Shown one piece after another: positions 1 through 7,656 of a DNA stretch of 64,000 nt. A program made the translations under genes and the position numbers. This DNA is from Mycolicibacterium tusciae JS617 (GTDB lineage Bacteria > Actinomycetota > Actinomycetes > Mycobacteriales > Mycobacteriaceae), in NCBI RefSeq assembly GCF_000243415.2, contig NZ_AGJJ02000003.1, positions 1 through 64,000 of the forward strand. The letters run 5' to 3'. Each line of letters starts with the position of its first letter. Position 1 is the stretch's first letter. Below the pieces are notes generated by a model that made no database searches, was not told the origin of the DNA, and saw only the letters and a program-made list of their open reading frames with translations.

Positions 1-1
1 T

Positions 2-222
2 GAGCCGGCTGCGCCGGCTCCCATGCTCGGGCGGGCAAGCCCGCCCGCGAGTTACTCTGTGCGCCAACCGCTTACGCGGTTGTCTCCGATTGCGTTGCTG
101 CGGTTGAGGTTTGGGGATTCGCACCGCTGACGCGGTGCCGTGGTGGTTTTGATTCCGTCGAATGTCCCGTTATCGATTGCGTTGCAACCGCTTTCGCGGT
201 TGCCGCCACCGCTTGCGCGGTG
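2..222. repeat. Cluster of telomere-like palindromes at the window start
   Basis: Six hairpins lie in 221 bp: 2-20 (GAGCCGGC/GCCGGCTC, 3-nt loop), 28-47 (CGGGCGGGC/GCCCGCCCG), 65-82, 121-138, 184-203 and 207-222. The last four share the core ACCGC-TNNC-GCGGT, and their flanks differ by matched changes on both arms (CA..TG, GC..GC, GCA..TGC). The first has the centre GCTGCGC, and a further one near 392-413 has the centre GCTCCGC. Tightly packed palindromes with a GCTNCGC-type centre are known from telomeres of actinobacterial linear replicons. With tap and tpg in the same window, base 1 may be at or near a plasmid end. No protein gene is supported in 1-424. A direct repeat CGATTGCGTTGC occurs at 87-98 and 174-185. 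Confidence 0.55.
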
Positions 223-354
223 TTCGCGGATTGCCTTGCGGTTCAACGTCATACCGCAATACTACATCATGTTTGCGAAATATGCTGCCCTTCAACGTGT
301 TTCCGTCCACTCTATTTCACCGACGCTCCGCGCCGGTTCTGGTCCGGATATGGC

Positions 355-388
355 GGTGCCCCACAGAGGGGGGATTCTGCGGGGCACC
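355..388 (-). terminator. Hairpin downstream of the 51-aa gene
   Basis: GGTGCCCCACAGA and TCTGCGGGGCACC flank an 8-nt GGGGGGAT loop, with one A/C mismatch in a 13-bp stem. It sits 37 bp after the stop codon of the minus-strand gene ending at 425. There is no U-tract, as is common for mycobacterial terminators. It differs in sequence from the nine repeated hairpins further right. Confidence 0.5.
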
Positions 389-424
389 AGTCAGGGCGCG
401 CTCCGCGCGCCTGTGGGAGGGAGT

Positions 425-580
425 CTATCGGCGAGCGTGGTCACGCCGGAGGTTGGCGACGTCGCGCCGATCTGCGCGGCGCTGCTTGCGCACGGCGCGC
501 TGGTGATCGGGCTTGCCGGTGGGCAGCCGCCACGCGCCGGTCCAGGCCGTGACGCCTGCCTTCTTGCTTACCTCGGCCAT
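425..580 (-). CDS. Small basic protein, 51 aa, unknown function
   Basis: The ATG is chosen because it is preceded by the same leader (GGGGGTGAAGACA ribosome site, conserved leader, TAGAGT -10) as the other units of this region. The product is very basic: the C-terminal half holds about a dozen Arg or Lys residues (RKQRRADRRD near residues 31-40), so nucleic-acid binding is possible. No family was recognised. Its promoter overlaps the end of the upstream gene, and the hairpin at 355-388 follows it. Confidence 0.6.
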   Translation of the reverse strand: MAEVSKKAGVTAWTGAWRLPTGKPDHQRAVRKQRRADRRDVANLRRDHARR

Positions 581-665
581 TGTCTTCACCCCCTTTGTTC
601 GGGATCTCGGGCCCGCCCCAGTGGCTTGCCCCAACAGCGGCGACTCTACCGACGTCGACCGACAC
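581..665 (-). promoter_or_regulatory. Cassette P1: PafBC-type promoter and conserved leader
   Basis: Reading the minus strand: GTGTCGGTC (657-665), 8 bp, TAGAGT (643-648), then a 62-nt leader with GCC-ACTGG-GGC and a purine-rich ribosome site. The 9-mer has two mismatches to TTGTCRGTG. The -10 box overlaps the stop codon of the upstream 83-aa gene, so the promoter is embedded in the previous operon. Confidence 0.6.
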
Positions 666-897
666 GTCGGAACACCTCGGCGACGTCGCGCAGCTGCATG
701 ACGCGCCGTTGCCGGGTGCGGGAGTCCATGCACACCAGCGAGCTGTACGCCTCCACGATGGACGCCAGCACCAGCTGGTCACGGCGCAGCAGGCCGTCCG
801 GTTCATGCCGCAGCCGGTACGCCAGTTCCCGCGGGTCGGTGGGATCGGGCCAAGGGGTGTCCTCGATCGTCACGAAGCCGCTGGGCTGGCCGCTCAC
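646..897 (-). CDS. Hypothetical protein, 83 aa
   Basis: It starts at a GTG that overlaps the stop of the upstream gene (GTGA), indicating translational coupling. It is the last gene of a four-gene operon that begins at 2279. The protein is charged and probably helical (RLRHEPDGLLRRDQLVLASI near residues 28-47) with an Arg-rich C terminus. No family was recognised. Confidence 0.65.
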   Translation of the reverse strand: MSGQPSGFVTIEDTPWPDPTDPRELAYRLRHEPDGLLRRDQLVLASIVEAYSSLVCMDSRTRQRRVMQLRDVAEVFRRVGRRR

Positions 898-1613
898 GAC
901 GGCTGTCCCGGTTGGGTATCGGCGTCGGTCCACACCATCAGGTTCGAGGCCACCACGTCGAGGTACTGCGCAGCTGCGTCGGCCTGGCTGGAGGCGCGGA
1001 AGGTCGAGGTCTCCCCGGTCATCAGGCTGCGCACGTTCCACACCTGCCGTCCGTCGCTCCACCCGTCACCGCGGTACTGCGCTCCTGGCGGCTCGTCGGT
1101 CTCCGGGTCGCCGTCATAGACCGCCCCGTCGTTGAGGAACACCCGGACCCGTCCCGTGGTCTCCGGGGTGTCGATCTGCACCACGTGCGCGTCGTCGAGA
1201 AGGCTGGCGAACTCGCACACCGAGATCCCGCCTTCCTGCTCCTCGGTGGTGGGGTCGAGCACCAGTGCCGCCAAGCGCTCGGCGCTGTCCAGGAGTTCTT
1301 CGACGATGCCGAAGTCCTCGGCGTCGGTCGCAGCTGCGCGCCGCCATTGCGCGATCACCCGCCGCGCGCGGAGCGCTCCATAGCGGCGCAGCGTCATCGA
1401 TCGCGCCGGGCGCAGCTCCGCGGCCACGAATCGCAGCTCTATGCCGTCCAGCTCGCCCGTAGCGGCCTCTATCCGCCTCACGTCGCGCAGAGCGCCCTGG
1501 AGGCCCACGACGCGGTACAGCGGGCCGTCCAGGCGTCCGTCACGCACGTCGTCGACCGTCTCCACATCAGTGCCGACCGGGAGCGCCGTGGTGTCCACCT
1601 CAGCCCCACTCAT
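894..1613 (-). CDS. Hypothetical protein, 239 aa
   Basis: Third gene of the 2279-646 operon. It overlaps the upstream gene by 14 bp and the downstream one by 4 bp. It is acidic, with no membrane segment or known catalytic motif. The middle (about residues 75-125) is helical and charged; the C-terminal part (about 140-220) alternates short beta-like stretches, including a QVWNVRSLMTGETSTFRA segment. No family was recognised. Confidence 0.7.
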   Translation of the reverse strand: MSGAEVDTTALPVGTDVETVDDVRDGRLDGPLYRVVGLQGALRDVRRIEAATGELDGIELRFVAAELRPARSMTLRRYGALRARRVIAQWRRAAATDAEDFGIVEELLDSAERLAALVLDPTTEEQEGGISVCEFASLLDDAHVVQIDTPETTGRVRVFLNDGAVYDGDPETDEPPGAQYRGDGWSDGRQVWNVRSLMTGETSTFRASSQADAAAQYLDVVASNLMVWTDADTQPGQPS

Positions 1614-1842
1614 TGCTCAGCCCCACAAGCTCGGAGTACTCGGGGCATGCCAGCACCGTCACCGTGTACAGCGAATCGAGGTCCGGGCGGTCAGCGCCGT
1701 GCCCGTCCCCGGTGTAATCGAACAGCTGCTCCCACAGATCCTCTTCACCGCAGAACTGCTCCAGCTCGACGGCATGGGTCTGCTCGGACTCATGCCCATC
1801 GCTGTAGGTGTTCTCCACCTTGATCGTCAGATGCAGCGCCAT
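1600..1842 (-). CDS. Hypothetical acidic protein, 80 aa
   Basis: The ATG overlaps the TGA of the preceding gene (TGATG), so it is translationally coupled. The product is acidic, starts with a beta-like LHLTIKVENTY segment and continues with EQFCGEEDLWEQLFDYTGDG. No family was recognised. It may act with its operon partners. Confidence 0.65.
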   Translation of the reverse strand: MALHLTIKVENTYSDGHESEQTHAVELEQFCGEEDLWEQLFDYTGDGHGADRPDLDSLYTVTVLACPEYSELVGLSNEWG

Positions 1843-2279
1843 CAATGGCCCCCACCCACGTGCGAGACCAGCGCCTCGGAGCTGACCACGACCTCGGTCG
1901 ACAGCGCCACCAGGCGCTCCAGTTCGTCCAGCTGCTCCACTGACAGACCGGCGCTGTTCTCGCCATCACCGCCCAGGAACACCGCCACCCCGAGCACCGG
2001 CACCCTCAACCGTGCGGTGCGCCCCGCAATCATCGTCGCGACCGGGTTCACCGCAGCAGCGACCGCAGCCCGGTCGTCGGTGTCGAGGAACACCCACGCC
2101 TCCTCGTCCAACCACAGCTCCAGCCCACCGGCCAGCGTGACCAGCTGCACCAGTCGGCACCCGATCTGCTCGCACAGCATCCCCACCGGACTGCCGTACT
2201 CGTCAAGAACCAAAGGCACCCGCAGCGCGGACCCATCTTTGGCCACTCGCAGCCCCACCGGTACGTCGTTCACGTCCAC
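1842..2279 (-). CDS. DUF3846-like protein, 145 aa
   Basis: First gene of the four-gene operon. The GTG start is set by the AGGGGAGTGTT ribosome site of the conserved leader. After about 25 residues it shows the pattern of DUF3846-type phage and plasmid proteins: a CEQIGCRLVQLV stretch, LELWLDEEAW, then NPVATMI followed by a beta-rich LGVAVFLGGD end. The role of the family is unknown. The assignment rests on pattern recognition only. The C-terminal tail (about residues 110-145) is helical and acidic. Confidence 0.6.
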   Translation of the reverse strand: MDVNDVPVGLRVAKDGSALRVPLVLDEYGSPVGMLCEQIGCRLVQLVTLAGGLELWLDEEAWVFLDTDDRAAVAAAVNPVATMIAGRTARLRVPVLGVAVFLGGDGENSAGLSVEQLDELERLVALSTEVVVSSEALVSHVGGGH

Positions 2280-2359
2280 AACACTCCCCTTCCCGGGAAC
2301 CTCGGACCGGTCCAAATGACCTGCCCAACAACCACGATATTACCGCAGCACACCGACAA
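2280..2359 (-). promoter_or_regulatory. Cassette P2: PafBC-type promoter and leader
   Basis: TTGTCGGTG (2351-2359, perfect), 8 bp, TAATAT (2337-2342), then a 57-nt leader with the inverted repeat GGTC-ATTTG-GACC and the ribosome site GGGAAGGGGAG. It drives the four-gene operon 2279-646. Confidence 0.75.
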
Positions 2360-2397
2360 ACCGGGCCGAAACCCGCACGGCCACAGCGTCTAACCCA

Positions 2398-2432
2398 CCA
2401 CCACCCCACCCCTGTGCCGGGTGGGGTGGTGG
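2398..2432 (-). terminator. 35-nt repeated hairpin, copy 1
   Basis: CCACCACCCCACCC and GGGTGGGGTGGTGG flank a CTGTGCC loop, a 14-bp perfect stem. It lies between the end of the ardC-like gene and cassette P2. The 2433-2570 stretch holds nothing else recognised. Confidence 0.7.
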
Positions 2433-2570
2433 AGCTTGAAGCGCCCAGAAAGGGTGTGCCCCGCCGGCGACGGGGGAATCGGCCGGCGGGGCACGGGTGG
2501 CGATCCGCGGCGCGGACACCGGAGGAAGTGTTGGGGGATCCTTCCGGCGCGCGCTGCGCGGACCGCGGGC

Positions 2571-3407
2571 TTAAGCGGCGCTTGACTCGACGTCCTGGTC
2601 CTCGACCTCGGCCGCGACGGTGCGGCCGGCCTTGAGGATCTTGTCGACGGCAGTGAACACCGCGCGGATATGGGCGTCGGTGACCTGCTCGTCACCCAGC
2701 CAATGCTGGATGTACGCGCGCGACTCCTCGGGCGCCCAGGCGTCCAACTCGAGTTCGTGGGCCAGCAGGTAGGCAACCGCCTCGGCTTGGAACTCCTCAA
2801 CCCCACGACTGCACGGGCTCTCCCCCTCGGCGCAGTCGGTGGTGTGGCCCAGCATCACATGCCCGAGTTCGTGAAACCGGGTCTTAGCGGGGAAAACAGC
2901 GACGGGCGAGACAGCGATAGTGCGTCCCACGCTGTACCCCTGGGTGTTGCCGTCGATCATCGCGTACGGCACCTGCACGATGTCCAGCGCGGCCAGGGCG
3001 CGCTGCGCGTCCCACTCGGGCAGCTCGGGCCACTCGATGTCAGGACCCACAGTGTTCGAGTACGGGAACGTGCTGCGCCGCAACACGAACCGCACGAACT
3101 TGACCACCCGCTCACCAGTTGCGTCGTCCTTCTCGTACACCGGTCGCGGGTGCCGCACGAAACGGGCACCGCCCTTGACCGGGATCCGGCCCAGCGCTTT
3201 CCACACCTTGAACGGCGCGCACGGCTCGGTGACGCCCTGCGACCACAACAGCAGCTGGTTTGCCAGCGAGTACTGGTGAAACCGGCAGTACGTGTTGCCG
3301 AGCCGACCGGGCATCGTCATCGCCTGTTCGAGCAGCGCTCGCCAGTCGATCTCCCCATCCTGATCGATCGCCGGCGGTGAAACCCGCTCGATTGTTGCTG
3401 CAGTCAT
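2571..3407 (-). CDS. ArdC-like antirestriction protein, 278 aa
   Basis: The N-terminal third (about residues 20-130) has the pattern of the ArdC ssDNA-binding domain: FHQYSLANQLLLWSQG, then FKVWKALGRIPVKGGA. The C-terminal half is a zincin-like domain with HELGH at 179-183 and a following EEFQAEAVAYLLA that offers a third ligand. ArdC-family proteins protect incoming plasmid DNA from restriction by binding single strands; this role is known for the family and inferred here. It is a single-gene unit under a perfect PafBC-type promoter and ended by hairpin copy 1, which fits early expression after plasmid entry or DNA damage. Start chosen by the GGGGAG site 5 bp upstream. Confidence 0.8.
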   Translation of the reverse strand: MTAATIERVSPPAIDQDGEIDWRALLEQAMTMPGRLGNTYCRFHQYSLANQLLLWSQGVTEPCAPFKVWKALGRIPVKGGARFVRHPRPVYEKDDATGERVVKFVRFVLRRSTFPYSNTVGPDIEWPELPEWDAQRALAALDIVQVPYAMIDGNTQGYSVGRTIAVSPVAVFPAKTRFHELGHVMLGHTTDCAEGESPCSRGVEEFQAEAVAYLLAHELELDAWAPEESRAYIQHWLGDEQVTDAHIRAVFTAVDKILKAGRTVAAEVEDQDVESSAA

Positions 3408-3485
3408 GGCACTCCCCTTCGGGATTACGGGGCCGGCCCAAGTGGCTTGCCCTACACCAAGAACACTACCCACGACCACCGACAA
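3408..3485 (-). promoter_or_regulatory. Cassette P3: PafBC-type promoter and leader
   Basis: TTGTCGGTG (3477-3485, perfect), 8 bp, TAGTGT (3463-3468), and a 55-nt leader with GCC-ACTTG-GGC and CGAAGGGGAG. It drives the ardC-like gene. Confidence 0.8.
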
Positions 3486-3588
3486 ACCCCGCCCCGCAGC
3501 TGATAAGCCCCCTTACCAGCACCGACAGTTGCCACTATGCGCCGCAACACGATCCACTACACCGCACACACCCACGACAGGAGCAACC

Positions 3589-3969
3589 GTGACAGACAGC
3601 CCGAAAGCCCCTTGGCACGCCGAGCACCGCCAGGTGTTCGACTTCGCCCGCATCCTGGCCGCTACCGGCGTCCTAGCGACCGCGACCGACGCGCTCGACT
3701 ACCTCGCCGAGCCGGAGCGCCTCGACACCGAACACACCCTCTGGACCCAACTCGCGCACCCCCAGCCGCCCTCCACCGACGAACTCGCCGAGGCCCGCCT
3801 ACTCGGCCTCACCAGCCCTCGGGCGATCGCACTACGCCGCCAGCACCAGTCCGCCACCGACACCTGGGAGACATTCTGCATCCTCCTCGACGAACTGCAC
3901 AGCACCGGCCGACCCCTGCGACCCGTCGCCGCCAACTGCACAGAGCTGGCGAGATGCAGCGAAGATTAA
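3589..3969 (+). CDS. Hypothetical protein, 126 aa, on the opposite strand
   Basis: This is the only plus-strand gene in the first 20 kb. The GTG start is supported by an AGGAG site 5 bp upstream. The protein is mostly helical and acidic (FDFARILAATGVLATATDAL at residues 16-35). No family was recognised. The reading ends at CSED; an alternative frame just downstream stays open for about 70 codons, so the C terminus could be altered by a frameshift (see findings). It is divergent from the ardC-like gene. Confidence 0.55.
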   Translation: MTDSPKAPWHAEHRQVFDFARILAATGVLATATDALDYLAEPERLDTEHTLWTQLAHPQPPSTDELAEARLLGLTSPRAIALRRQHQSATDTWETFCILLDELHSTGRPLRPVAANCTELARCSED

Positions 3970-4171
3970 CAAGCAACGCGACGGCTACTTTGACAAGAAA
4001 GGCCGCGTCACAGCGCCGTCGTGGTTTAACCATTGGCCGCTCAATCGGCTGGTGGCACACCCGCTTCGCGCTCCAGCGCCTACCCCACTCCGCTTGTTAA
4101 ACAATCCGCGTTGGCTGTCAATCTTCACTGGATCTCGACTAAAGGGCACCCACACGGCAGCCCGATAACGA
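3970..4171. other. Intergenic stretch with possible gene remnant
   Basis: No start-bearing gene is supported. The plus frame reading SWRDAAKINKQRDGYFDKKG (about 3942-4001) runs open to about 4160 and looks protein-like. A TTGTTAAACAA palindrome lies at about 4096-4106. On the minus strand a TTGACA occurs near 4117-4122. None of these is assigned a function. Confidence 0.3.
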
Positions 4172-4206
4172 CCACCACCCCACCCCTGTGCCGGGTGGGG
4201 TGGTGG
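4172..4206. terminator. 35-nt repeated hairpin, copy 2
   Basis: Perfect 14-bp stem, same sequence as copy 1. It lies between the converging genes ending at 3969 (plus) and 4269 (minus), so it could stop transcription from both sides. Confidence 0.7.
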
Positions 4207-4268
4207 GGGGGCGCATCTCGCACCTCGGTGGCCGGCGGAAGGCCGGCCACCGAGACGTCCTGAGACGG

Positions 4269-4925
4269 TCAGGCGTCCTCGACGTCCACGATGTCGTGGT
4301 CCTGGATGGCGTCTGCCAACCCGCGGCTCCCCAACTCGGCGATTGCTTCCTGCACCATCCGGTCGGTCACCTCGCCCCCCGCGGCGTCGGCGCTGTGCGA
4401 CGTCACTCGGATGTGCACCCGGACTGTCGCGTCGACCTCGCACAGCCAGTCCCGCGAGCGTGGCCGCAACCCTTGCTCAACGCAGAACTCATCGAAGCGT
4501 TCGCACAGGCTGTTCTCATTGGCGTATTCGTGGGCCGCATCGACGATGCGCTCTAGCCGGGCCTCATGGTTCAGCAGCGCCGTCCGCGCCGACTCGGCCT
4601 CCGCCCGGTACCGACGACTGGCCCAGAACGCCCCAGCGAGCGCGGAGGCCCATGCCGGCATCTCCCCGTCCGTCGGCACCGGGTCACCGGCGACCTTGAC
4701 CTCCGACACCGACCCGGCCGCCGCCACCGCGCAGCCATCGAGCCGGACGACGGCGCACTGACGCTCCACCCCGGCCACCGCAGTCTCCTCGACGACCAGC
4801 CAGCCCGGCACCGGTCCGTCCGACAGCGACGCGCACACCACCGCACCCGCCGGCACGCCGGTGGCCATGGCCTCCGATACCGAGCGCGCCACCACACCGA
4901 CTGAACCCTCAACGACAGCAGTCAC
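4269..4925 (-). CDS. Hypothetical protein, 218 aa
   Basis: The GTG start follows the cassette ribosome site GGAAGGGGAAG. The first seven codons (VTAVVEG) are nearly the same as those of the ligase gene's start (VTDVVEG), so the repeated cassette extends into the coding sequence. Residues 95-135 are predicted helical (ASRRYRAEAESARTALLNHE). The C-terminal part (about 150-200) has a VDATVRVHIRVTSHSADA beta-like segment. No known family or catalytic motif was recognised. Confidence 0.7.
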   Translation of the reverse strand: MTAVVEGSVGVVARSVSEAMATGVPAGAVVCASLSDGPVPGWLVVEETAVAGVERQCAVVRLDGCAVAAAGSVSEVKVAGDPVPTDGEMPAWASALAGAFWASRRYRAEAESARTALLNHEARLERIVDAAHEYANENSLCERFDEFCVEQGLRPRSRDWLCEVDATVRVHIRVTSHSADAAGGEVTDRMVQEAIAELGSRGLADAIQDHDIVDVEDA

Positions 4926-5006
4926 AACACTTCCCCTTCCGGGATCCCGTGGGCCGGTCCGAATGACCTGCCCTACATCTGCGATTCTACCGCCCGGCAC
5001 CGACAG
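4926..5006 (-). promoter_or_regulatory. Cassette P4: PafBC-type promoter and leader
   Basis: CTGTCGGTG (4998-5006, one mismatch), 8 bp, TAGAAT (4984-4989), and a 58-nt leader with GGTC-ATTCG-GACC and GGAAGGGGAA. Confidence 0.75.
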
Positions 5007-5045
5007 ATCAGGTCGAAATCCGCACCTCTGCAGTCCTTTTGACAA

Positions 5046-5080
5046 CCACCACCCCACCCCTGTGCCGGGTGGGGTGGTGG
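5046..5080 (-). terminator. 35-nt repeated hairpin, copy 3
   Basis: Perfect 14-bp stem with the CTGTGCC loop. It lies after the ligase gene and before cassette P4. Confidence 0.7.
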
Positions 5081-5146
5081 TTGGAAGCTGAGACCGCCAC
5101 CGCGTGAAGGTGGCGGTTCTCAGTTCGGCACCATCCGATCCTGACC

Positions 5147-6259
5147 CTAAGACGCCTTGAGCTTGAGTTGGGTGATCACGCATTCGGAGGGCTCGACGTC
5201 GGTGCGGACGCCCAGGAGGACGGGTTGATAGAGCGCACCGCCTGGCGCGGCGTAGAGGTAGCGGACCTCGACGACCTCGCCGAGCTGTGGAACCCCCTGG
5301 TTCGCGGGGACGGTCACCGCCCCGACGTCCATCCAGGTCGTGCCGTCGAGCAGGCTGACCCGCACGCTGCGCTGCTGGTTGATCGCCGTGACCACGGCGG
5401 AAGCGGTTGCCACGAACTTCAGCTTCAGTTGCGTCCCACCGCTACTAGGCCGCCCCTGGGCGTAGGGGGCGGCCAAGCGTTTGAACACCACGCCTTCGGC
5501 ATTTCGCGCTCGAATCGCGTCGAGCTGATGAGCCTTGTCGGTCGAGTCGATCCAGGACTCCGCAACGCTGATGTGCGCGGCGCCGGTGTCGTCATCGCCG
5601 ATGACGGCTCGCAGAGCGCCGTAGCGCTCACCGTAGGTCCGTGCCCGCAGATCGGCCCCGTCGCGGGAGAGCAGATCAAAGACATGGAAGCGATCCCCGA
5701 CAGCTTCGCCATCCAGCACGAAGTCACCAGGAACCAACCTGGCGGCGGACTCGATGGTGCCCACCACGCCGACCACCAGGCCGAGCTTGTTGATGCCCTC
5801 AACGGCATCACCGACCTTGCGAAGTATCAAGCGGCGGCCGTCGAACTTCTCCTGCATCAGCCACCGCGGATCATCCACCAATTGGCCGGCATCGGCGTCG
5901 CTGACGACGTTGAGCAGTTGCGGGAGCAGACCACTCACCCGGCCAGCGTTGACACTGTGGCGGTAGGGCGTGCCGTCCACTCCCACCGTGTATCCCTTGG
6001 ATTGCTTGTCTGCCACCAGCTTCTCAAACAGCCGCCGAGCAGTGTTGTGGTCAACCGGGGCCTTGGTCTTCGTTCCCGTCGACAGCGTCCCGCCGCGGCG
6101 TCCGTAGGCGAAGTTCACCGTGAAGCCACCGCCGCCAGCGGCCTCGATCCGCGCGTGATAAACCTTGTCGCTGGAGCCGGATCTGAAGTACAAGCTCACC
6201 GACTCCTGTCCCTCGCACACCGATTCCGACACTCCGGAACCCTCAACGACATCAGTCAC
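5147..6259 (-). CDS. WGR-domain ATP-dependent DNA ligase, 370 aa
   Basis: Residues about 22-92 resemble a WGR domain (FTVNFAYGRRGGTLSTGTKT), a nucleic-acid-binding module known from PARP-type DNA-break proteins. Residues about 130-285 carry ATP-dependent DNA ligase motifs: EKFDGRR with catalytic Lys138, LDGEAV at 182-187, VFDLL at 193-197, EGVVFKR at 255-261 and LKLKF at 278-282. The C terminus (about 285-365) fits a small OB-like domain. The expected role is sealing nicks in plasmid DNA with ATP; the WGR fusion suggests targeting to breaks (inference). It is a single-gene unit with a PafBC-type promoter, which fits a repair role. The GTG start is placed by the cassette ribosome site. Confidence 0.85.
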   Translation of the reverse strand: MTDVVEGSGVSESVCEGQESVSLYFRSGSSDKVYHARIEAAGGGGFTVNFAYGRRGGTLSTGTKTKAPVDHNTARRLFEKLVADKQSKGYTVGVDGTPYRHSVNAGRVSGLLPQLLNVVSDADAGQLVDDPRWLMQEKFDGRRLILRKVGDAVEGINKLGLVVGVVGTIESAARLVPGDFVLDGEAVGDRFHVFDLLSRDGADLRARTYGERYGALRAVIGDDDTGAAHISVAESWIDSTDKAHQLDAIRARNAEGVVFKRLAAPYAQGRPSSGGTQLKLKFVATASAVVTAINQQRSVRVSLLDGTTWMDVGAVTVPANQGVPQLGEVVEVRYLYAAPGGALYQPVLLGVRTDVEPSECVITQLKLKAS

Positions 6260-6340
6260 GACTGCTCCCCTTCCGTGGGACCGTGGGCCTGCCCGTGTGA
6301 CCTGCCCAACGCCAGCGATTCTACCGATCACCACCGACAT
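6260..6340 (-). promoter_or_regulatory. Cassette P5: PafBC-type promoter and leader
   Basis: ATGTCGGTG (6332-6340, one mismatch), 8 bp, TAGAAT (6318-6323), and a 58-nt leader with GTC-ACACG-GGC (one G-U pair) and GGAAGGGGAG. It drives the ligase gene. Confidence 0.75.
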
Positions 6341-6378
6341 CCCAGTCTGAAATCCGCCACCCAGCCGCCTCTTTGACA

Positions 6379-6413
6379 ACCACCACCCCACCCCTGTGCC
6401 GGGTAGGGTGGTG
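6379..6413 (-). terminator. 35-nt repeated hairpin, copy 4
   Basis: Same sequence as the other copies except one G-to-A change in the right arm (GGGTAGGG), giving one mismatch in the stem. Confidence 0.65.
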
Positions 6414-6470
6414 GCGCGCAGAATGGGCGCCGACCACCAGGGCCGGCGCCCACCCGGGGCCGCTGAGCGG

Positions 6471-7436
6471 CTACACCGACACCGCCGAGGGCAGGCCTGC
6501 GGTCAGGCCGCGGATTTCCTCGGGACGAACCCCGCTCTGTAGCGCCGTGTCGAGCAGCTGCGCCATGCGGTGCGTCGGGTTCTCGGCCTGCACCGCCTCC
6601 AGGCACACACCCGCCAACGGGCCGTTGCCGCGGGAAAACGCGGAGTGGCTCGCGAGAACCAACGCCTCGCAGCGGTACGGCTGGGGCAGCACCCGCACCA
6701 GCTGTGCCCACAGCTGCTCGGCGGCGTCCGCCTCGTCGCAGTGGACCAACGTCATCAATGAGTCACGCACTCGGAGATCCACCAGCGTCGCCCCCACCGC
6801 GGCCAGCTCGGCGTCCGATAGCACCTGCCCCTCACCGACGCGGCGCACCGCCGCGACTGCCGCCCGCACCGCCACCGTCACGTCCTCGACGGGACCGCCA
6901 CCCCCGGCCATCATGGGTGTCAGCACCGACGCCCGCGCCACGTCCACGGCCACGCTCGCCTTCAGGTCCTCGCGGGTCCCGTAGATGCGGTGCCCGGCCA
7001 CCACGGCCGCCGCAGCCGCCGCCGACGTCGCGGGATCGTCGAGGACCCCGTTCACCCCGCAGCCGTCGACACAATGCCACCGCCCGCCTGCCTCGACCCG
7101 ATCCACCACGACCGCATCGAGCAGCTGCACGCCACGGCGCTCCAGCGCTGCCGTCAGCGCTGCGGCCTGTTCGCGGAACTCGTCGGCGCACATCGTGCAC
7201 GACACGCTCTCGGCCGACACGTACACCGCGATCACGCCGTCAGCATCGCCGCGCGCCGCGAGATCCGCCAGCCGCTCCGCAGCATCCGGCGCTGCGGCGT
7301 CGCCGAGGTCCAGGCGCATCACACAGCTCACCTCGCCGCCCTGCAACGTGACCACCACTAGCGACTCCATCGGCTGAAACCCCAAAACGCCGACGAGGTT
7401 TGACACGGCATTTCCGAGCGCCTTGATTGCGTGCAT
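6471..7436 (-). CDS. DUF4192-family protein, 321 aa
   Basis: The N terminus follows the family pattern LVGVLGFQPMESLVVVTLQG at residues 14-33, then a VMRLDLGD segment and a WHCVDGCGVNGVLDDPATSA stretch around 145-165. DUF4192 proteins are common in actinobacteria and their phages and plasmids; their function is not established. No membrane segments. The ATG is placed by AGGGGAG in the conserved leader. It is a single-gene unit between hairpins 4 and 5. Confidence 0.75.
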   Translation of the reverse strand: MHAIKALGNAVSNLVGVLGFQPMESLVVVTLQGGEVSCVMRLDLGDAAAPDAAERLADLAARGDADGVIAVYVSAESVSCTMCADEFREQAAALTAALERRGVQLLDAVVVDRVEAGGRWHCVDGCGVNGVLDDPATSAAAAAAVVAGHRIYGTREDLKASVAVDVARASVLTPMMAGGGGPVEDVTVAVRAAVAAVRRVGEGQVLSDAELAAVGATLVDLRVRDSLMTLVHCDEADAAEQLWAQLVRVLPQPYRCEALVLASHSAFSRGNGPLAGVCLEAVQAENPTHRMAQLLDTALQSGVRPEEIRGLTAGLPSAVSV

Positions 7437-7515
7437 TGCACTCCCCTTCCGGGAATCGAGGGCCGGTCCGAATGACCTGCCCAACAACGTGAAGCCTATC
7501 GGATGCCACCGACAA
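7437..7515 (-). promoter_or_regulatory. Cassette P6: PafBC-type promoter and leader
   Basis: TTGTCGGTG (7507-7515, perfect), 8 bp, TAGGCT (7493-7498), and a 56-nt leader with GGTC-ATTCG-GACC (7465-7477) and GGAAGGGGAG. Confidence 0.8.
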
Positions 7516-7564
7516 GAACTGTCGGAATCGCCACCGACACCCCACATTTCACAACGGGTAGACA

Positions 7565-7599
7565 CCACCACCCCACCCCTGTGCCGGGTGGGGTGGTGG
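7565..7599 (-). terminator. 35-nt repeated hairpin, copy 5
   Basis: Perfect 14-bp stem with the CTGTGCC loop, following the 80-aa gene. Confidence 0.7.
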
Positions 7600-7656
7600 T
7601 ACGAAAAAACGCCGGCCAGCGAATGCCGGCCGGCGCTTTCCGCCGAGGGAGTCGAC

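Noticed and set aside
5168..6376. A long plus-strand open frame opposite the ligase gene
   Set aside because: The ligase frame has clear catalytic motifs; the opposite frame does not resemble a protein family and has no ribosome site.
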